A stretch of DNA of 28,051 nt from Deltaproteobacteria bacterium UBA2385 (GCA_002343455.1 DDSR01000393.1:1-28051), one strand, 5' to 3'. Positions 1 to 9,367 are shown, numbered from the stretch's first letter. Numbers and translations: made by a program. Notes: generated from the letters alone by a model not told the origin.

Positions 1-1753
1 AGCGAGGGGGGCGCTCGGGGGGGTGATCCTCGGGCCTCCCCCCGGCGGCGGGGAGGGCCTCGGCGTCGAGCGAGAAGGCGCCCAGGCCGAAGAGGGCCCA
101 CAGGGGCTCGGCGAGGGCGGCGGTGGAGAGTGCCGCCCGCTGGGCCTCGGCGCGGGCAGCCTCGTCCTCGCGACCCTGGGCGCGGGCCACGCGGAGCCAG
201 AGCGCGCTCTGGGCGAGGGCCTGGGCCAGCTCGACCCGGTCCTGAGGCGGCGAGCTGAGGGCCAGCAGCAGGTCGTCGGAGCGGTCAGGGTGGACCTGGG
301 CGAAGGCGAGCAGCTCGAAGGGGTCGCTGCGCTCGCGCAGCCGGGTGCGCAGGGCCCGCGCGGGGGCGTCGACCCGGCTGGGGGCGGGAGGGCTCAGCCA
401 GCCCTGGGCCTGGAGGCGGAGGGCCTCGTCGTCGGCGGTGGTCCGCAGCTGGGGCAGGGCCTCGAGCAGGGCCCGCGCCGGGTCGGGGCGGTCGGCGAGC
501 AGCTCGGTCAGGACCCGCCAGCCGGTGATGGTGGGGGAGGCCGGGACGAGCTCGGCGGCGCGCTCGAAGCGGGTGCGGGCGGCGTCGTGGTCCTGGGCAG
601 CCAGGAAGCCCCGGCCCTGGAGCAGCAGCAGGGCGGCCTCGGCCTGGGCGAGGTCCTCGGTGGGCAGGCCCGCGGCCAGCGCGGCGAGGCGGGCTTCGCC
701 GACCAGCAGGCGGGGGCGGGCGGCGAGCTCCGGGTTGAGGGCGCCGGGGGCGTCCAGGCGGAGCTGGGCGGTCATGGCGGAAGGCGCGGGCGCCCAGCTG
801 CCCATCGAGGCCCCGATGGCGGCCCAGATCGCCTCCAGCATGGCCTCGGGCTGACCGGCGTGGGCCTCCAATTCCGACATGGCCAGCCAGGCGGCGGTCC
901 AGCGGGGATCGTCGTCGGCCGAGGCGTACAGGCGCGCGCGCAGGGCGAGGAGCGCGGCGGGGTCGGGCTCGGTCGCGACGCCCACCAGGGTGAGCCCCCC
1001 CGGCTGCGCCCGCGCCTGGTCGAGCAGGCCCCGGGCGAGGCTCCAGCTGGCCGCCGCGGCGAGGTCCAGGTCGAGGTGATCGAGCAGCGGGAGGAGCATG
1101 GCGCGGCTGGCGTCGAGGCTGCCCCCGCGACGGGCGCGCTCGGCGGTGAGCAGGGCCCGCAGGGGCTCGGCCGGGGCCTGGGCATCGGTGGGCCCCTGGC
1201 GGAGGAGGATCTGCGCGGGAAGCGCCTCTCCGGCTTCGCCGGGGAGCTCAGAGAGGCGGCCCTGCCAGAGCCGGATCGCGGCGAGGCTGCGGGTCCCGAA
1301 GGGGCCCCGAAGGTCGGCCAGCGCCTGCTCGGCCCGCTCGAAGCGCCCGTAGGAGGTGCTGGCCAGGACCAGGGCCATGCGGGCCCGCTCGCCGGCGAGG
1401 TCGGCGCGCTTCGCCCGGGCGTCGAGCCAGTCCAGGTGGGCCTGGGCGCCCAGGGCTCCCGCTTCGAGGCTGAGCCGCTGGGCCTCCAGCTCGGCCTCGC
1501 TCCGGGCGTCCATTCGCGCCAGGGCCTGGTCGACCTCGTCGGTCCAGGCGGCGGACCAGGCGGCCCTCTGCAGGTGCTCGGCGGCCCGCTCTCGCTCCTT
1601 CAGGCGCTGGAGGAGGTCGGGGTGGGCGTCGGCCTGGGCGGCGATCTCCTCGGCCTGGTGGACGAACACGGCGGGGAGGAAGAGCCAGGCGGCTCCCAGG
1701 CCGAGGGCCACGGCAGCGGCGGCCAGCAAGGGCCCGCGTCGGGTGGTGGACAT
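1..1753 (-). CDS. Membrane-anchored helical-repeat protein (partial, C-terminus outside window)
   Basis: I see an open frame of 584 codons that runs off the left edge of the window, so the C-terminus is missing. It starts at ATG 1753 and encodes a short basic N-terminus (MSTTRRG). A single hydrophobic segment of about 20 residues (roughly residues 8-30) follows, and the rest is Ala/Leu/Arg/Glu-rich and looks almost wholly alpha-helical. Short stretches such as [17 protein letters not shown] (around residue 370) resemble a tetratricopeptide repeat. I therefore infer an inner-membrane-anchored protein with a periplasmic TPR-like or coiled-coil body. I do not recognise a named family. It is divergent from purC across 91 bp. 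The opposite strand is also open here because of the high GC content, but the membrane anchor and codon pattern favour the minus strand. Confidence 0.7.
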   Translation of the reverse strand, partial: MSTTRRGPLLAAAAVALGLGAAWLFLPAVFVHQAEEIAAQADAHPDLLQRLKERERAAEHLQRAAWSAAWTDEVDQALARMDARSEAELEAQRLSLEAGALGAQAHLDWLDARAKRADLAGERARMALVLASTSYGRFERAEQALADLRGPFGTRSLAAIRLWQGRLSELPGEAGEALPAQILLRQGPTDAQAPAEPLRALLTAERARRGGSLDASRAMLLPLLDHLDLDLAAAASWSLARGLLDQARAQPGGLTLVGVATEPDPAALLALRARLYASADDDPRWTAAWLAMSELEAHAGQPEAMLEAIWAAIGASMGSWAPAPSAMTAQLRLDAPGALNPELAARPRLLVGEARLAALAAGLPTEDLAQAEAALLLLQGRGFLAAQDHDAARTRFERAAELVPASPTITGWRVLTELLADRPDPARALLEALPQLRTTADDEALRLQAQGWLSPPAPSRVDAPARALRTRLRERSDPFELLAFAQVHPDRSDDLLLALSSPPQDRVELAQALAQSALWLRVARAQGREDEAARAEAQRAALSTAALAEPLWALFGLGAFSLDAEALPAAGGRPEDHPPERPPR

Positions 1754-1844
1754 GGCGGGAGGGTATCGCGGCGCTCCGCGTGGAGGTGCCTGCCGCTCGC
1801 TTCTCCGATTCATGATACCCCTGGCCGCCCGCCCCGAGGTCGCC

Positions 1845-2591
1845 ATGTCCACCCCTCCGGAACGCACCGAGCTGCTCTACACGGGCAAGGCGAAGCAGGT
1901 CTTCGCCACCACCGATCCCGATCTGCTCTGGATCCACTTCACGGACGGCGCGACCGCCTTCAACGGCGTCAAGCGGGCGACCATCACCGACAAGGGCCGG
2001 ATCAACGCGCAGATCAGCGCCGGGCTCTTCGAGCGGGTCGAGGCGGCCGGGGTCGCCACCCACCTCGTCCAGGCGATCGGGCCCGCCGACCACCTCGTGC
2101 ATCGGCTGGAGATCATCCCGGTCGAGGTCGTGGTGCGCAACATCGCCGCCGGCTCCCTCTCCAAGCGGCTGGCCATCCCCGAGGGCACCGCGCTGCCCCG
2201 GCCTCTGGTCGAGTTCTTCTACAAGTCCGACGAGCTCAACGATCCGCTGATCACCGACGACCAGGCCCTGCTCTTCGGCTGGGCGCGGGCCTGGGAGCTG
2301 GCCTACCTGCGGGACGCGGCCCTGCGCGTCAACGACCTGCTGTGCGGGTTCTGGGACGGCCTGGACATCACCCTGGTCGACTTCAAGCTGGAGTTCGGCC
2401 GGGCCCTGGGTCGGGGCCGCGGGGGGCAGATCCTGCTGGCCGACGAGATCACGCCGGACGGCTCGCGACTGTGGGAGAAGGGGACCCTGCGCAAGCTGGA
2501 CAAGGACGTCTTCCGCCGCGACCTGGGCGACCTGGGCGACACCTACCGCGAGCTGTTCGAGCGGGTCTTTGGCGAGGCAGCGGGTCGATGA
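1845..2591 (+). CDS. purC: Phosphoribosylaminoimidazole-succinocarboxamide synthase (SAICAR synthetase)
   Basis: This enzyme condenses CAIR with aspartate, using ATP, to make SAICAR in de novo purine synthesis in the cytoplasm. The 248-residue product is a normal length for the compact bacterial form. Visible family motifs are YTGKAKQVF near the N-terminus (nucleotide-binding strand pair), [29 protein letters not shown] in the middle, and LVDFKLEFG near residue 180. I chose ATG 1845 because a GAGGT element lies 5 nt upstream and the protein then begins just before the conserved [10 protein letters not shown]. An in-frame ATG at 1812 would add 11 unconserved residues. The stop codon overlaps the purF start as ATGA (2588-2591), so the two genes are almost certainly co-transcribed and translationally coupled. 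Confidence 0.95.
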   Translation: MSTPPERTELLYTGKAKQVFATTDPDLLWIHFTDGATAFNGVKRATITDKGRINAQISAGLFERVEAAGVATHLVQAIGPADHLVHRLEIIPVEVVVRNIAAGSLSKRLAIPEGTALPRPLVEFFYKSDELNDPLITDDQALLFGWARAWELAYLRDAALRVNDLLCGFWDGLDITLVDFKLEFGRALGRGRGGQILLADEITPDGSRLWEKGTLRKLDKDVFRRDLGDLGDTYRELFERVFGEAAGR

Positions 2592-4021
2592 AGTCGGCGG
2601 ACGCCGAGCAGGTCCCGATGGACAAGTTCCGCGAGGAGTGTGGGGTCTTCGGCATCTTCGGCGCCAGCGAGGCGGCCAACCTCAGCTACCTGGGCCTTCA
2701 CGCCCTCCAGCACCGGGGCCAGGAGGGGGCGGGCATCGCCGCCTCCGACGGACAGCTCCTGCGGCTGCGGCGCGGCCGGGGGCTGGTCAGCGACGTCTTC
2801 GCCGGGCCCGACATCGCCGGGCTGCGCGGCCACGCGGCGATTGGCCATGTGCGCTACTCGACCACCGGCGAGGACACCCTGCGCAATGTGCAGCCCTTCG
2901 TGGTGCGCTACCAGCGCGGGCAGCTCGGCATCGCCCACAACGGCAACCTGACCAACGCCTCGCTCCTGCGGGACGAGCTGGAGCGGCGGGGCAGCATCTT
3001 CGGGACCTCCTCGGACACCGAGGTGATCCTCCACCTGATCGCCGCCAGCCAGCAGACCACCTTCATCAACCGGCTGGTGGAGGCCCTCTCCCGGGTCGAA
3101 GGCGCCTACAGCCTGGTCCTGCTGACCGAGGCGACGCTGGTGGCGGTGCGCGACCCGCACGGCTTCCGGCCCCTGGTCCTGGGCCGTCGGGGGGACGCCT
3201 GGGTCGTGGCCAGCGAGACCTGCGCCCTGGACCTGATCGAGGCGCGCTACGTGCGCGAGATCGAGCCCGGCGAGATGGTCATCGTCGACGCCCAGGGCAT
3301 GCAGAGCCTGCGGCCCTTCCCGCGCCGCCCGCGCCGCGCCTGCGTCTTCGAGCACATCTACTTCGCCCGACCCGACTCGCGGGTCTTCGGGCGCAGCGTC
3401 TACGAGACCCGCCTGGAGCTGGGTCGGCTGCTGGCCCTGGAGCACCCCGCCGAGGCGGATGTGGTGGTCCCGGTGCCGGACTCGGGGGTCACCGGGGCGC
3501 TGGGCTACGCCGCGCAGAGCGGGATCCCCTACCAGCGGGGCCTGCTGCGCAGCCACTATGTCGGCCGGACCTTCATCGAGCCCAGCCAGCAGATCCGCGA
3601 CTTTGGGGTCAAGCTGAAGCTGGCGCCGGTGCGGGCGGTGCTGGAGGGCAAGCGGGTGGTGGTGGTCGACGACTCCATCGTGCGCGGCACGACCTCGCGC
3701 AAGATCGTCCGCATGCTGCGGGACGCGGGCGCGACCCAGGTGCACCTGCGCATCACGGCGCCGCCGACCCGCGGCAGCTGCTTCTACGGGGTCGACACCC
3801 CCAGCACCGACGAGCTGGTCGCCCACCGCCACGACGTCGAGAGCATTCGCGAGATGCTGGGCGCCGACAGCCTGGGCTACCTGTCGCTGGAGTCGCTGCA
3901 GCTGGCCGAGGGCGAGGACAAGGGCCGCTTCTGCGAGGCCTGCTTCTCGCTGGACTACCCGGTCGATCCGCGGCCCGAGGATCGGGTCGCGCAGGTCCCG
4001 CTGTTCAAAGGCGAGGGCTGA
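2588..4021 (+). CDS. purF: Amidophosphoribosyltransferase (glutamine PRPP amidotransferase)
   Basis: PurF catalyses the committed step of purine synthesis, transferring glutamine-derived ammonia to PRPP. The 477-residue product begins with a 17-residue propeptide followed by [10 protein letters not shown], so Cys18 should become the N-terminal nucleophile after self-cleavage. The PRPP loop [14 protein letters not shown] lies near residues 357-370. Cysteines at 252, 398, 449 and 452 (the last two as FCEACF) fall, after removal of the propeptide, almost where the Bacillus subtilis enzyme carries its [4Fe-4S] ligands. I therefore infer the iron-sulfur type, known in Bacillus to be oxygen-sensitive and feedback-inhibited by nucleotides. 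An alternative start at ATG 2618 would give a 7-residue propeptide; the ATGA overlap with purC favours 2588. The next gene starts 75 bp downstream. Confidence 0.96.
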   Translation: MKSADAEQVPMDKFREECGVFGIFGASEAANLSYLGLHALQHRGQEGAGIAASDGQLLRLRRGRGLVSDVFAGPDIAGLRGHAAIGHVRYSTTGEDTLRNVQPFVVRYQRGQLGIAHNGNLTNASLLRDELERRGSIFGTSSDTEVILHLIAASQQTTFINRLVEALSRVEGAYSLVLLTEATLVAVRDPHGFRPLVLGRRGDAWVVASETCALDLIEARYVREIEPGEMVIVDAQGMQSLRPFPRRPRRACVFEHIYFARPDSRVFGRSVYETRLELGRLLALEHPAEADVVVPVPDSGVTGALGYAAQSGIPYQRGLLRSHYVGRTFIEPSQQIRDFGVKLKLAPVRAVLEGKRVVVVDDSIVRGTTSRKIVRMLRDAGATQVHLRITAPPTRGSCFYGVDTPSTDELVAHRHDVESIREMLGADSLGYLSLESLQLAEGEDKGRFCEACFSLDYPVDPRPEDRVAQVPLFKGEG

Positions 4022-4096
4022 GCCTGCCGCACCTCTCCTCAGGCGCATGCGCTATGCTCGCACGGCTCTCACCCCTCATCGAAGCGGCGCGCGGAA

Positions 4097-6973
4097 ATGA
4101 AGAAGGCCATCGGCATCGACCTGGGCACCACGAACACCGTTGTCGCCGTCCTGCAGGACGGCCGACCGCAGGTGGTCGAGGATGATCGCGGCTACCGGGT
4201 GCTGCCCTCGGTCCTGAACTTCGACAAGCAGGGTCAGGAGGTGGTCGGGCACGCCGCGCGCAACCGCATCCTGACCGACCCCGACCGCACGGTCTACGCC
4301 ATCAAGCGCCTGATGGGGCGCCGCTTCGACAGCGAGCAGGCGGTCGAGGCGCGGGGGCGGGTGGGCTACCCGATCGAGCCGGCCAGCGATGGCGGCTGCA
4401 TGGTGGTGGCGGCGGGTCGCAAGCTGAGCCCGATCGAGGTCAGCGCCAGCATCCTGCGCACCGCCCGCGAGATGGCCGAGCGCGCCCTGGGGCAGCCGGT
4501 GGAGGACGCGGTCATCACCGTCCCGGCCTATTTCAACCACCAGCAGCGCTCCGCCACGCTGGAAGCGGCCCGCCTCGCCGGGCTGAACTGCGACCGCCTC
4601 GTCAACGAGCCGACCGCCGCGGCGCTGGCCTACGGGTTCCGGCGCGATGTCGATCGGACCTTGCTGGTCTACGACCTCGGCGGCGGGACCTTCGACGTCT
4701 CGGTGCTTCACCTCAGCAGCGGGGTCTACGAGATCCTGGCCAGCAAGGGCGACACCTACCTGGGGGGCGAGGACTTCGACTACCGGCTGGTCGATCACCT
4801 CGCCGACCAGTTCATGGCCAAGACGAAGATCGACCTGCGCCGCGATCGCATGGCCATGCAGCGCCTGAAGGAGGCGGCCGAGCGCGCCAAGTGCGAGCTG
4901 TCCTTCTCGGACAAGACCTCGGTCCTGGTGCCGCGGGTGTCGGGCGAGCACAGCCTGGAGGCGACGATCTCGCGGCTGGAGCTGGAGCGGCTGGTCGAGG
5001 ACCTGGTGCAGCGCTCGATCGAGGTGACGCGGCGCTCGGTGACCGAGGCCGGGCTGAACCTCTCGGACATCGACGATGTGATCCTGGTGGGCGGGCAGAC
5101 CCGGATGCCGCGTGTGCGCGAGATGATCTCGGGCCTCTTCGGCAAGGAGCCCAGCCGCGGCGTTCACCCCGAAGAGGTGGTGGCGATCGGGGCGGCGGTG
5201 CACGCCGCGACCATCGTCGACGACGACGCGCCGGTCCACGTGCTGATCGACCTGACCCCCTTCGACCTCGGCATCGACGTGGCCGGGGGGCTCTTCCAGA
5301 CGGTGGTCTCGCGCAACACCCACATCCCCGCGACCGAGACCCGGACCTTCGCGACCTCGCGGGAGAACCAGACCAGCGTGCGCATCACGGTGCGCCAGGG
5401 CGAGAGTCGGTTCGCCGACGAGAACGAGTTCCTGGGCGAGTTCCGGATGGAGGGGCTGTCGCCGGCCCCGCGGATGGAGACCAAGGTCGAGGTGACCTTC
5501 CGCATCGACAGCAGCGGCATGCTGCACGTGTCGGCGATGGAGCCCGGCGTGGGCGAGGCGCGCAAGATCACGGTGCGCAACTACGCCGAGGTGGCCCAGT
5601 CGCGCGGCGCGGTCCAGGCCCGGGTCGACGGTGGCCAGCCGCGCGTAGCCAGCGACGACCGGGACGTCCCCGTCTCGGTGTCGAAGAAGGGGAAGGCCGC
5701 GGCCCCAAAGAAGGCCACCGAGAAGAAGGGCCTCTTCGCCAGCCTGCTCGGCGGTCGCTCCAAGCCCAAGGACTCCAAGCCCGCTCCCGCTCCGCCGGCC
5801 GAGGCCCCGCGCCCCGATCCGGCCCCGCTCGCGGCGGCGCAGATCGCGGAGCTGCCGCCGGCTCCTCCCGCGGACCGGCGGATCAACCTCCCGGCGCCCA
5901 CGGCGACCGACGAGCTCGAAGAGTTCGACACCGCCGCGCTCGAAGCCTACGAGGGCGAGCTGGTGGACGAGATGTCGGTCCACCCCGGCGGGCACTCCGG
6001 CCGAGAAGAGCAGGCCTCGATCGGGCTCGCCGGGAGCTCGGCCAGCGCTTGGGCGACCGAAGAGGACGCCTTCGCCTTGCCCTCGTTCGACGACGAGGAC
6101 GAGGACGATCAGCCGGCGCCGGTGGGGCTGGCCGGGGGAGGCTTCGAGCCTGAGGTCGACCACGAGATCTTCGCCCTGCCCGAGGACTTCGGCGAGGCAT
6201 TGGACTCGCTGGACGAGGACGACGCTGGCAAGGAGGACGACCTCTTCGCCCTGGACGGCGACGACCTGGACCTCCTGGGCGAGGACCCCTTCGAGGAGCT
6301 CGACGTGGGCTTGCTCGCCGAGATCGGCGTGGCGATGGACGAGCCCTCGGCCCCCGCGGCCTCGCCGGCCCCCGGGAACGACGCCGACGAGACCGTGCAG
6401 CCGCTGGACGAGGACGAGCCGCTCTTCCTGCCGCCGCCCGAGCCGGTCGCCGAGTCCACCAAGGGGGGGATGGGAAACCTGGGCTTCGACGACGACGCCT
6501 CGGACCGCTCGATCGATCCCTTCATGGACTCCAACCTCTTCAGCTTGCCCGCGGCCCTCTCCGAGCGCTCGGCGCCGCAGTTCGACAACGACGAGCGGAC
6601 CGAGATCTTCGCGCGCTCGCCCGGCCCTGGCGCCAGCAGCAGCACCTCTCGGCATCGTCGGCGCAAGCCGGCCCGCTTGAAGCTGGCCTACCGCAACATC
6701 GAGTCGATGGTCGGCGAGTACCGCGAGAACCTGCGCCGCGGCGGCTGCTTCGTGAAGACGGGCAAGCCGCTGCCGGTCGGCCGCGAGTGCGTGATCGAGG
6801 TGCGGGCCCCCTCCATGCACGAGCCCTTGTGCATCTCGGGCGTCGTGACCTGGTCCAGCGTCGGCCTGTCTACGCTGCCCACCGGCCAGGACCCGGGGAT
6901 GGGCATCGAGTACCGGCTGGACGAGATCGAGCGGGCCGAGATCGAGCGGGTGCTCTCGGGGCTGACGGGCTGA
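4097..6973 (+). CDS. Hsp70 (DnaK-like) protein with acidic linker and C-terminal PilZ domain
   Basis: The 958-residue product is a fusion. Residues 1 to about 370 are an Hsp70 nucleotide-binding domain: phosphate-1 loop IGIDLGTTNT at 5-14, phosphate-2 loop YDLGGGTFDV near 190, adenosine motif VILVGGQTRMP near 330. Residues about 375-495 form the beta substrate-binding domain. No alpha-helical lid follows. Instead a basic KKGKAAAPKK stretch leads into about 340 residues of Pro/Ala/Asp/Glu-rich linker holding five FALP-like motifs. Residues about 850-958 form a PilZ domain of the myxobacterial TIGR02266-like type, with an RKPAR (RxxxR) element and NLRRGG where the c-di-GMP motif NxSxxG would sit, so the serine is an arginine. 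I infer an ATP-dependent chaperone-derived signalling protein, not the housekeeping DnaK. A 10-bp palindrome (4043-4052) lies in the 75-bp upstream gap. The end is convergent with fabG, 3 bp away. Confidence 0.88.
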   Translation: MKKAIGIDLGTTNTVVAVLQDGRPQVVEDDRGYRVLPSVLNFDKQGQEVVGHAARNRILTDPDRTVYAIKRLMGRRFDSEQAVEARGRVGYPIEPASDGGCMVVAAGRKLSPIEVSASILRTAREMAERALGQPVEDAVITVPAYFNHQQRSATLEAARLAGLNCDRLVNEPTAAALAYGFRRDVDRTLLVYDLGGGTFDVSVLHLSSGVYEILASKGDTYLGGEDFDYRLVDHLADQFMAKTKIDLRRDRMAMQRLKEAAERAKCELSFSDKTSVLVPRVSGEHSLEATISRLELERLVEDLVQRSIEVTRRSVTEAGLNLSDIDDVILVGGQTRMPRVREMISGLFGKEPSRGVHPEEVVAIGAAVHAATIVDDDAPVHVLIDLTPFDLGIDVAGGLFQTVVSRNTHIPATETRTFATSRENQTSVRITVRQGESRFADENEFLGEFRMEGLSPAPRMETKVEVTFRIDSSGMLHVSAMEPGVGEARKITVRNYAEVAQSRGAVQARVDGGQPRVASDDRDVPVSVSKKGKAAAPKKATEKKGLFASLLGGRSKPKDSKPAPAPPAEAPRPDPAPLAAAQIAELPPAPPADRRINLPAPTATDELEEFDTAALEAYEGELVDEMSVHPGGHSGREEQASIGLAGSSASAWATEEDAFALPSFDDEDEDDQPAPVGLAGGGFEPEVDHEIFALPEDFGEALDSLDEDDAGKEDDLFALDGDDLDLLGEDPFEELDVGLLAEIGVAMDEPSAPAASPAPGNDADETVQPLDEDEPLFLPPPEPVAESTKGGMGNLGFDDDASDRSIDPFMDSNLFSLPAALSERSAPQFDNDERTEIFARSPGPGASSSTSRHRRRKPARLKLAYRNIESMVGEYRENLRRGGCFVKTGKPLPVGRECVIEVRAPSMHEPLCISGVVTWSSVGLSTLPTGQDPGMGIEYRLDEIERAEIERVLSGLTG

Positions 6974-6976
6974 GGC

Positions 6977-7702
6977 TCAGATCCCCAGGCCGCCGTCGAC
7001 CACCCACTCCTGACCGGTGACGAAGCTGGCGGCGTCCGAGGCGAGGAAGCGCACGACGCGCGCGACCTCTTCGGGCTGACCGAGGCGTCGCATCGGGACG
7101 GCCTGGACGACGCCCTCGACGATGCGGGGGTCCATGGCGCGGACCATCTCGGTGTCGATGAAGCCGGGGGCGACGCAGTTGACGCGGATGCTGCGCTTGG
7201 CGAGCTCCTTGGCCAGGGAGCGGCTCATCGCCGCGACGGCGGCCTTGCTGGCGGCGTAGTTGGCCTGGCCGGCGTTGCCGCGCGTGCCCGAGACGCTGGT
7301 GATGTTGACGATGCTGCCGCGCCGCTGGCGGAGCATGGTCGTCGCTGCCGCACGGCAGAGGCGGAAGACGGCGTTGAGGTTGGTGTCGAGCACCTGGTCC
7401 CAGTCGTCGTCCGACATCCGCAACATCAGGGTGTCGCGGGTGATGCCGGCGTTGTTGACCAGGATGTCCAGCGAGCCCCGCGCTTCGGCGGCGGCGATCA
7501 AGGCCTGGCAGCCTTGCGCGCTGGAGAGGTCGGCCTGGACGGCCTGCCCTCCGACCTGCTGGGCGAGCGCCTCAGCGGACTCGGCGCTGCGGTTGTAGCC
7601 GATGATTACCGTGGCTCCACCGGCAGCCAGCTCCTGCACGATGGCACGGCCGATGCCTCGGCCGCCCCCCGTGACCAGCGCCACCCGTCCGCTGAGGTCC
7701 AT
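6977..7702 (-). CDS. fabG: 3-oxoacyl-ACP reductase / short-chain dehydrogenase
   Basis: This is a classical short-chain dehydrogenase of 241 residues, most like FabG, which reduces 3-oxoacyl-ACP with NADPH in fatty-acid elongation. I see the cofactor loop TGGGRGIG at 11-18, NNAG at 83-86, the tetrad Asn108, Ser136, Tyr149 and Lys153 (YAASK), and the PGFIDTEM loop typical of FabG. The C-terminus WVVDGGLGI also fits. ATG 7702 follows the efp stop by 7 bp, so it is probably the second gene of an efp-fabG transcript. No acyl carrier protein or ketosynthase gene is nearby, so a role as a FabG paralogue or an acetoacetyl-CoA reductase (PhaB-like) cannot be excluded. Confidence 0.88.
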   Translation of the reverse strand: MDLSGRVALVTGGGRGIGRAIVQELAAGGATVIIGYNRSAESAEALAQQVGGQAVQADLSSAQGCQALIAAAEARGSLDILVNNAGITRDTLMLRMSDDDWDQVLDTNLNAVFRLCRAAATTMLRQRRGSIVNITSVSGTRGNAGQANYAASKAAVAAMSRSLAKELAKRSIRVNCVAPGFIDTEMVRAMDPRIVEGVVQAVPMRRLGQPEEVARVVRFLASDAASFVTGQEWVVDGGLGI

Positions 7703-7709
7703 CGGCAGC

Positions 7710-8282
7710 CTATTCCTTGACCCGGCTGACGTAGCTGTTGGTCCGGGTGTCGACCCGGATCCGCTCGCCCTGCTCGACGAAGAGCGGCACGGCGACCACG
7801 GCGCCGCAGGCCAGGGTGGCCGGCTTGGTCGCGCCGGTGGCGGTGTTGCCGCGCACGCCGGGCTCGCAGTACTCGATCACGTCGTCGATGAAGTTCGGCA
7901 GCTCGATGTTGACCGGGCGGTCCTTGTAGAACAGCACCATGACCTCGAGGCTCTCGGTCAGGAAGGGCGCCTCGTCCTTGAGCGCGTCGGTGGGGATGGC
8001 CACCTGCGCGAAGGTCTCGGTGTTCATGAAGTGGAAGAACTCGTCATCGGAGTAGAGGAACTGCATCGGGCGGTCCTCGACGTCGGCGGCGTCGACCTTC
8101 TCGCCGCTGCGGAAGGTGCGCTCGATGACGGAGCCGTTGAGCATGTTCTTGAGCTTGGTGCGGGTGAAGGCGGTGCCCTTGCCCGGCTTCACGAACTGGA
8201 AGTAGGTGATGATGAAGGGCTGACCGTCGAGCTCGATCTTGATGCCGTTGCGGAACTGCGAGGTGTCGTACTGCGAAGCCAT
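7710..8282 (-). CDS. efp: Translation elongation factor P
   Basis: EF-P enters the ribosomal E site and rescues ribosomes stalled at consecutive prolines. The 190-residue product has the normal three-domain length. Its N-terminal KOW-like domain carries the loop FVKPGKGTAF; Lys35 in PGKG is the equivalent of E. coli Lys34, the residue that is beta-lysylated. The middle OB domain contains the family stretch MQFLYSDDEFFHFMN, and the C-terminal OB domain ends with RIRVDTRTNSYVSRVKE, close to the EF-P signature. A lysine-2,3-aminomutase-family gene diverges from it 101 bp away, which supports a lysine-type modification. fabG follows 7 bp downstream. Confidence 0.96.
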   Translation of the reverse strand: MASQYDTSQFRNGIKIELDGQPFIITYFQFVKPGKGTAFTRTKLKNMLNGSVIERTFRSGEKVDAADVEDRPMQFLYSDDEFFHFMNTETFAQVAIPTDALKDEAPFLTESLEVMVLFYKDRPVNIELPNFIDDVIEYCEPGVRGNTATGATKPATLACGAVVAVPLFVEQGERIRVDTRTNSYVSRVKE

Positions 8283-8383
8283 GGGGATGCCTGGGAATGG
8301 AGGGGGACAAACGCGGCCCCGGTCCTGGGTTCGCGTCGGCTGGGATAGAGCAGAGGCGAGCGGCTCATCCCGGAGGCGAGGCT

Positions 8384-9367
8384 GTGTATCACGACAACGG
8401 CCGCGGCGGGCGCATCATGGGGCGAGTGGAGGCGCTGCTGCGCTTTCCGGAGCTGAGCGAGGAGCTCTGGCGCAAGGCCGACGCCTCGTTCCCGGTGCGC
8501 ATCACCCGGAGCTGGGCGGAGCGCATCCAGGACCTCGCGGACCCCCTGGCTCGGCAGGCCCTCCCCGACGCCGCCGAGCTGGTCGCCGACGACCAGGACA
8601 TCGTCGACCCGGTCGGCGATCGGCTGCGTCGACCGGTGCCCTGGGTGGTGCGGAAGCACCCCGATCGGGTGCTGCTGCTGATGACCCGGCGCTGCCACCT
8701 GTACTGCCGCTACTGCTTCCGGCGCGACGACGAGGGGCCCGAGGACCCCAGCCCCGAAGAGCTCGCCCGGGCGCTGGACTACGTCCGCGTCAGCGGCGCG
8801 CGGGAGCTCATCCTGAGCGGGGGGGATCCGCTGGCGGTCAGCGACGCGCGGCTGTTCTCGGTGCTCGACGCGGTGCGCGCCTCGGTGGGACATGTGCGCA
8901 TCCACACGCGCGCGCCGATCACGGCTCCCTTTCGGGTGAGCGCCGAGCTGGTCGAGGGCCTGCGGCAGCGCGGCCCGATCTGGATGCTGGTCCACTGCAA
9001 CCACCCCGACGAGCTCACGGCCGAGGTCAGGGCGGCCCTGGCGCGGCTCTCGGACGCGGGGATCCCGCTGCTCTGCCAGTCGGTGCTGCTGGCTGGGGTC
9101 AACGACGACCTGGAGACCCTGGTCCGGCTGAGCGAGGCCCTGCTCTCGGCCCGGGTCTACCCCTACTACCTGCACCACCCCGACCCGGTTCCGGGCAACG
9201 CGGCCTTTCGGCTCAGCATGGAGCGGGGGCTGGAGCTGCACCGGGCCCTGGGCCGTCGGGTGAGCGGGATCGGGCTGCCGCGCTACATGGTGGATCCCCC
9301 GGATGGGCTCGGCAAGATCGAGGTCGCGGAGTGGGTGCGAGCGGGTGGCCGCTCCCCTGTGGAATGA
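8384..9367 (+). CDS. epmB: Lysine 2,3-aminomutase family radical SAM protein, EpmB-like
   Basis: EpmB converts (S)-alpha-lysine to (R)-beta-lysine, which EpmA then attaches to EF-P. The 327-residue product has the radical-SAM motif CHLYCRYC (Cys104, 108, 111), the SGGDPL motif, the KamA/EpmB stretch HCNHPDE, QSVLLAGVND and PYYLHHPD. A candidate PLP-binding lysine (Lys311) lies in DPPDGLGK. Length and divergence from efp favour EpmB over catabolic KamA, which is about 90 residues longer, although the C-terminal VDPPDGLGK element looks more like KamA. I chose GTG 8384 because GGAGG lies 7 nt upstream; ATG 8417, with a weaker GGCGGG element, would drop 11 unconserved residues. No EpmA (lysyl-tRNA-synthetase-like ligase) is in the window. 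Confidence 0.82.
   Translation: MYHDNGRGGRIMGRVEALLRFPELSEELWRKADASFPVRITRSWAERIQDLADPLARQALPDAAELVADDQDIVDPVGDRLRRPVPWVVRKHPDRVLLLMTRRCHLYCRYCFRRDDEGPEDPSPEELARALDYVRVSGARELILSGGDPLAVSDARLFSVLDAVRASVGHVRIHTRAPITAPFRVSAELVEGLRQRGPIWMLVHCNHPDELTAEVRAALARLSDAGIPLLCQSVLLAGVNDDLETLVRLSEALLSARVYPYYLHHPDPVPGNAAFRLSMERGLELHRALGRRVSGIGLPRYMVDPPDGLGKIEVAEWVRAGGRSPVE

Noticed and set aside
23..2587. Very long plus-strand open frame leading into purF
   Set aside because: It runs antisense to the membrane-anchored gene and through purC in another frame. Its product is Gly/Arg/Glu low-complexity sequence typical of GC-rich shadow frames; only the part from 2588 is PurF.
4043..4058. GCGCATGCGC palindrome with TATGCT as a promoter or operator for the Hsp70 gene
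   Set aside because: No -35 partner is visible and no heat-shock element (CIRCE or sigma32 type) is recognised; it is mentioned only as a local feature.
4076..6820. 914-codon minus-strand frame opposite the Hsp70 gene
   Set aside because: It mirrors the Hsp70 codons and has the His/Gly/Arg/Val-rich composition of an antisense shadow, while the plus strand has unmistakable Hsp70 motifs.
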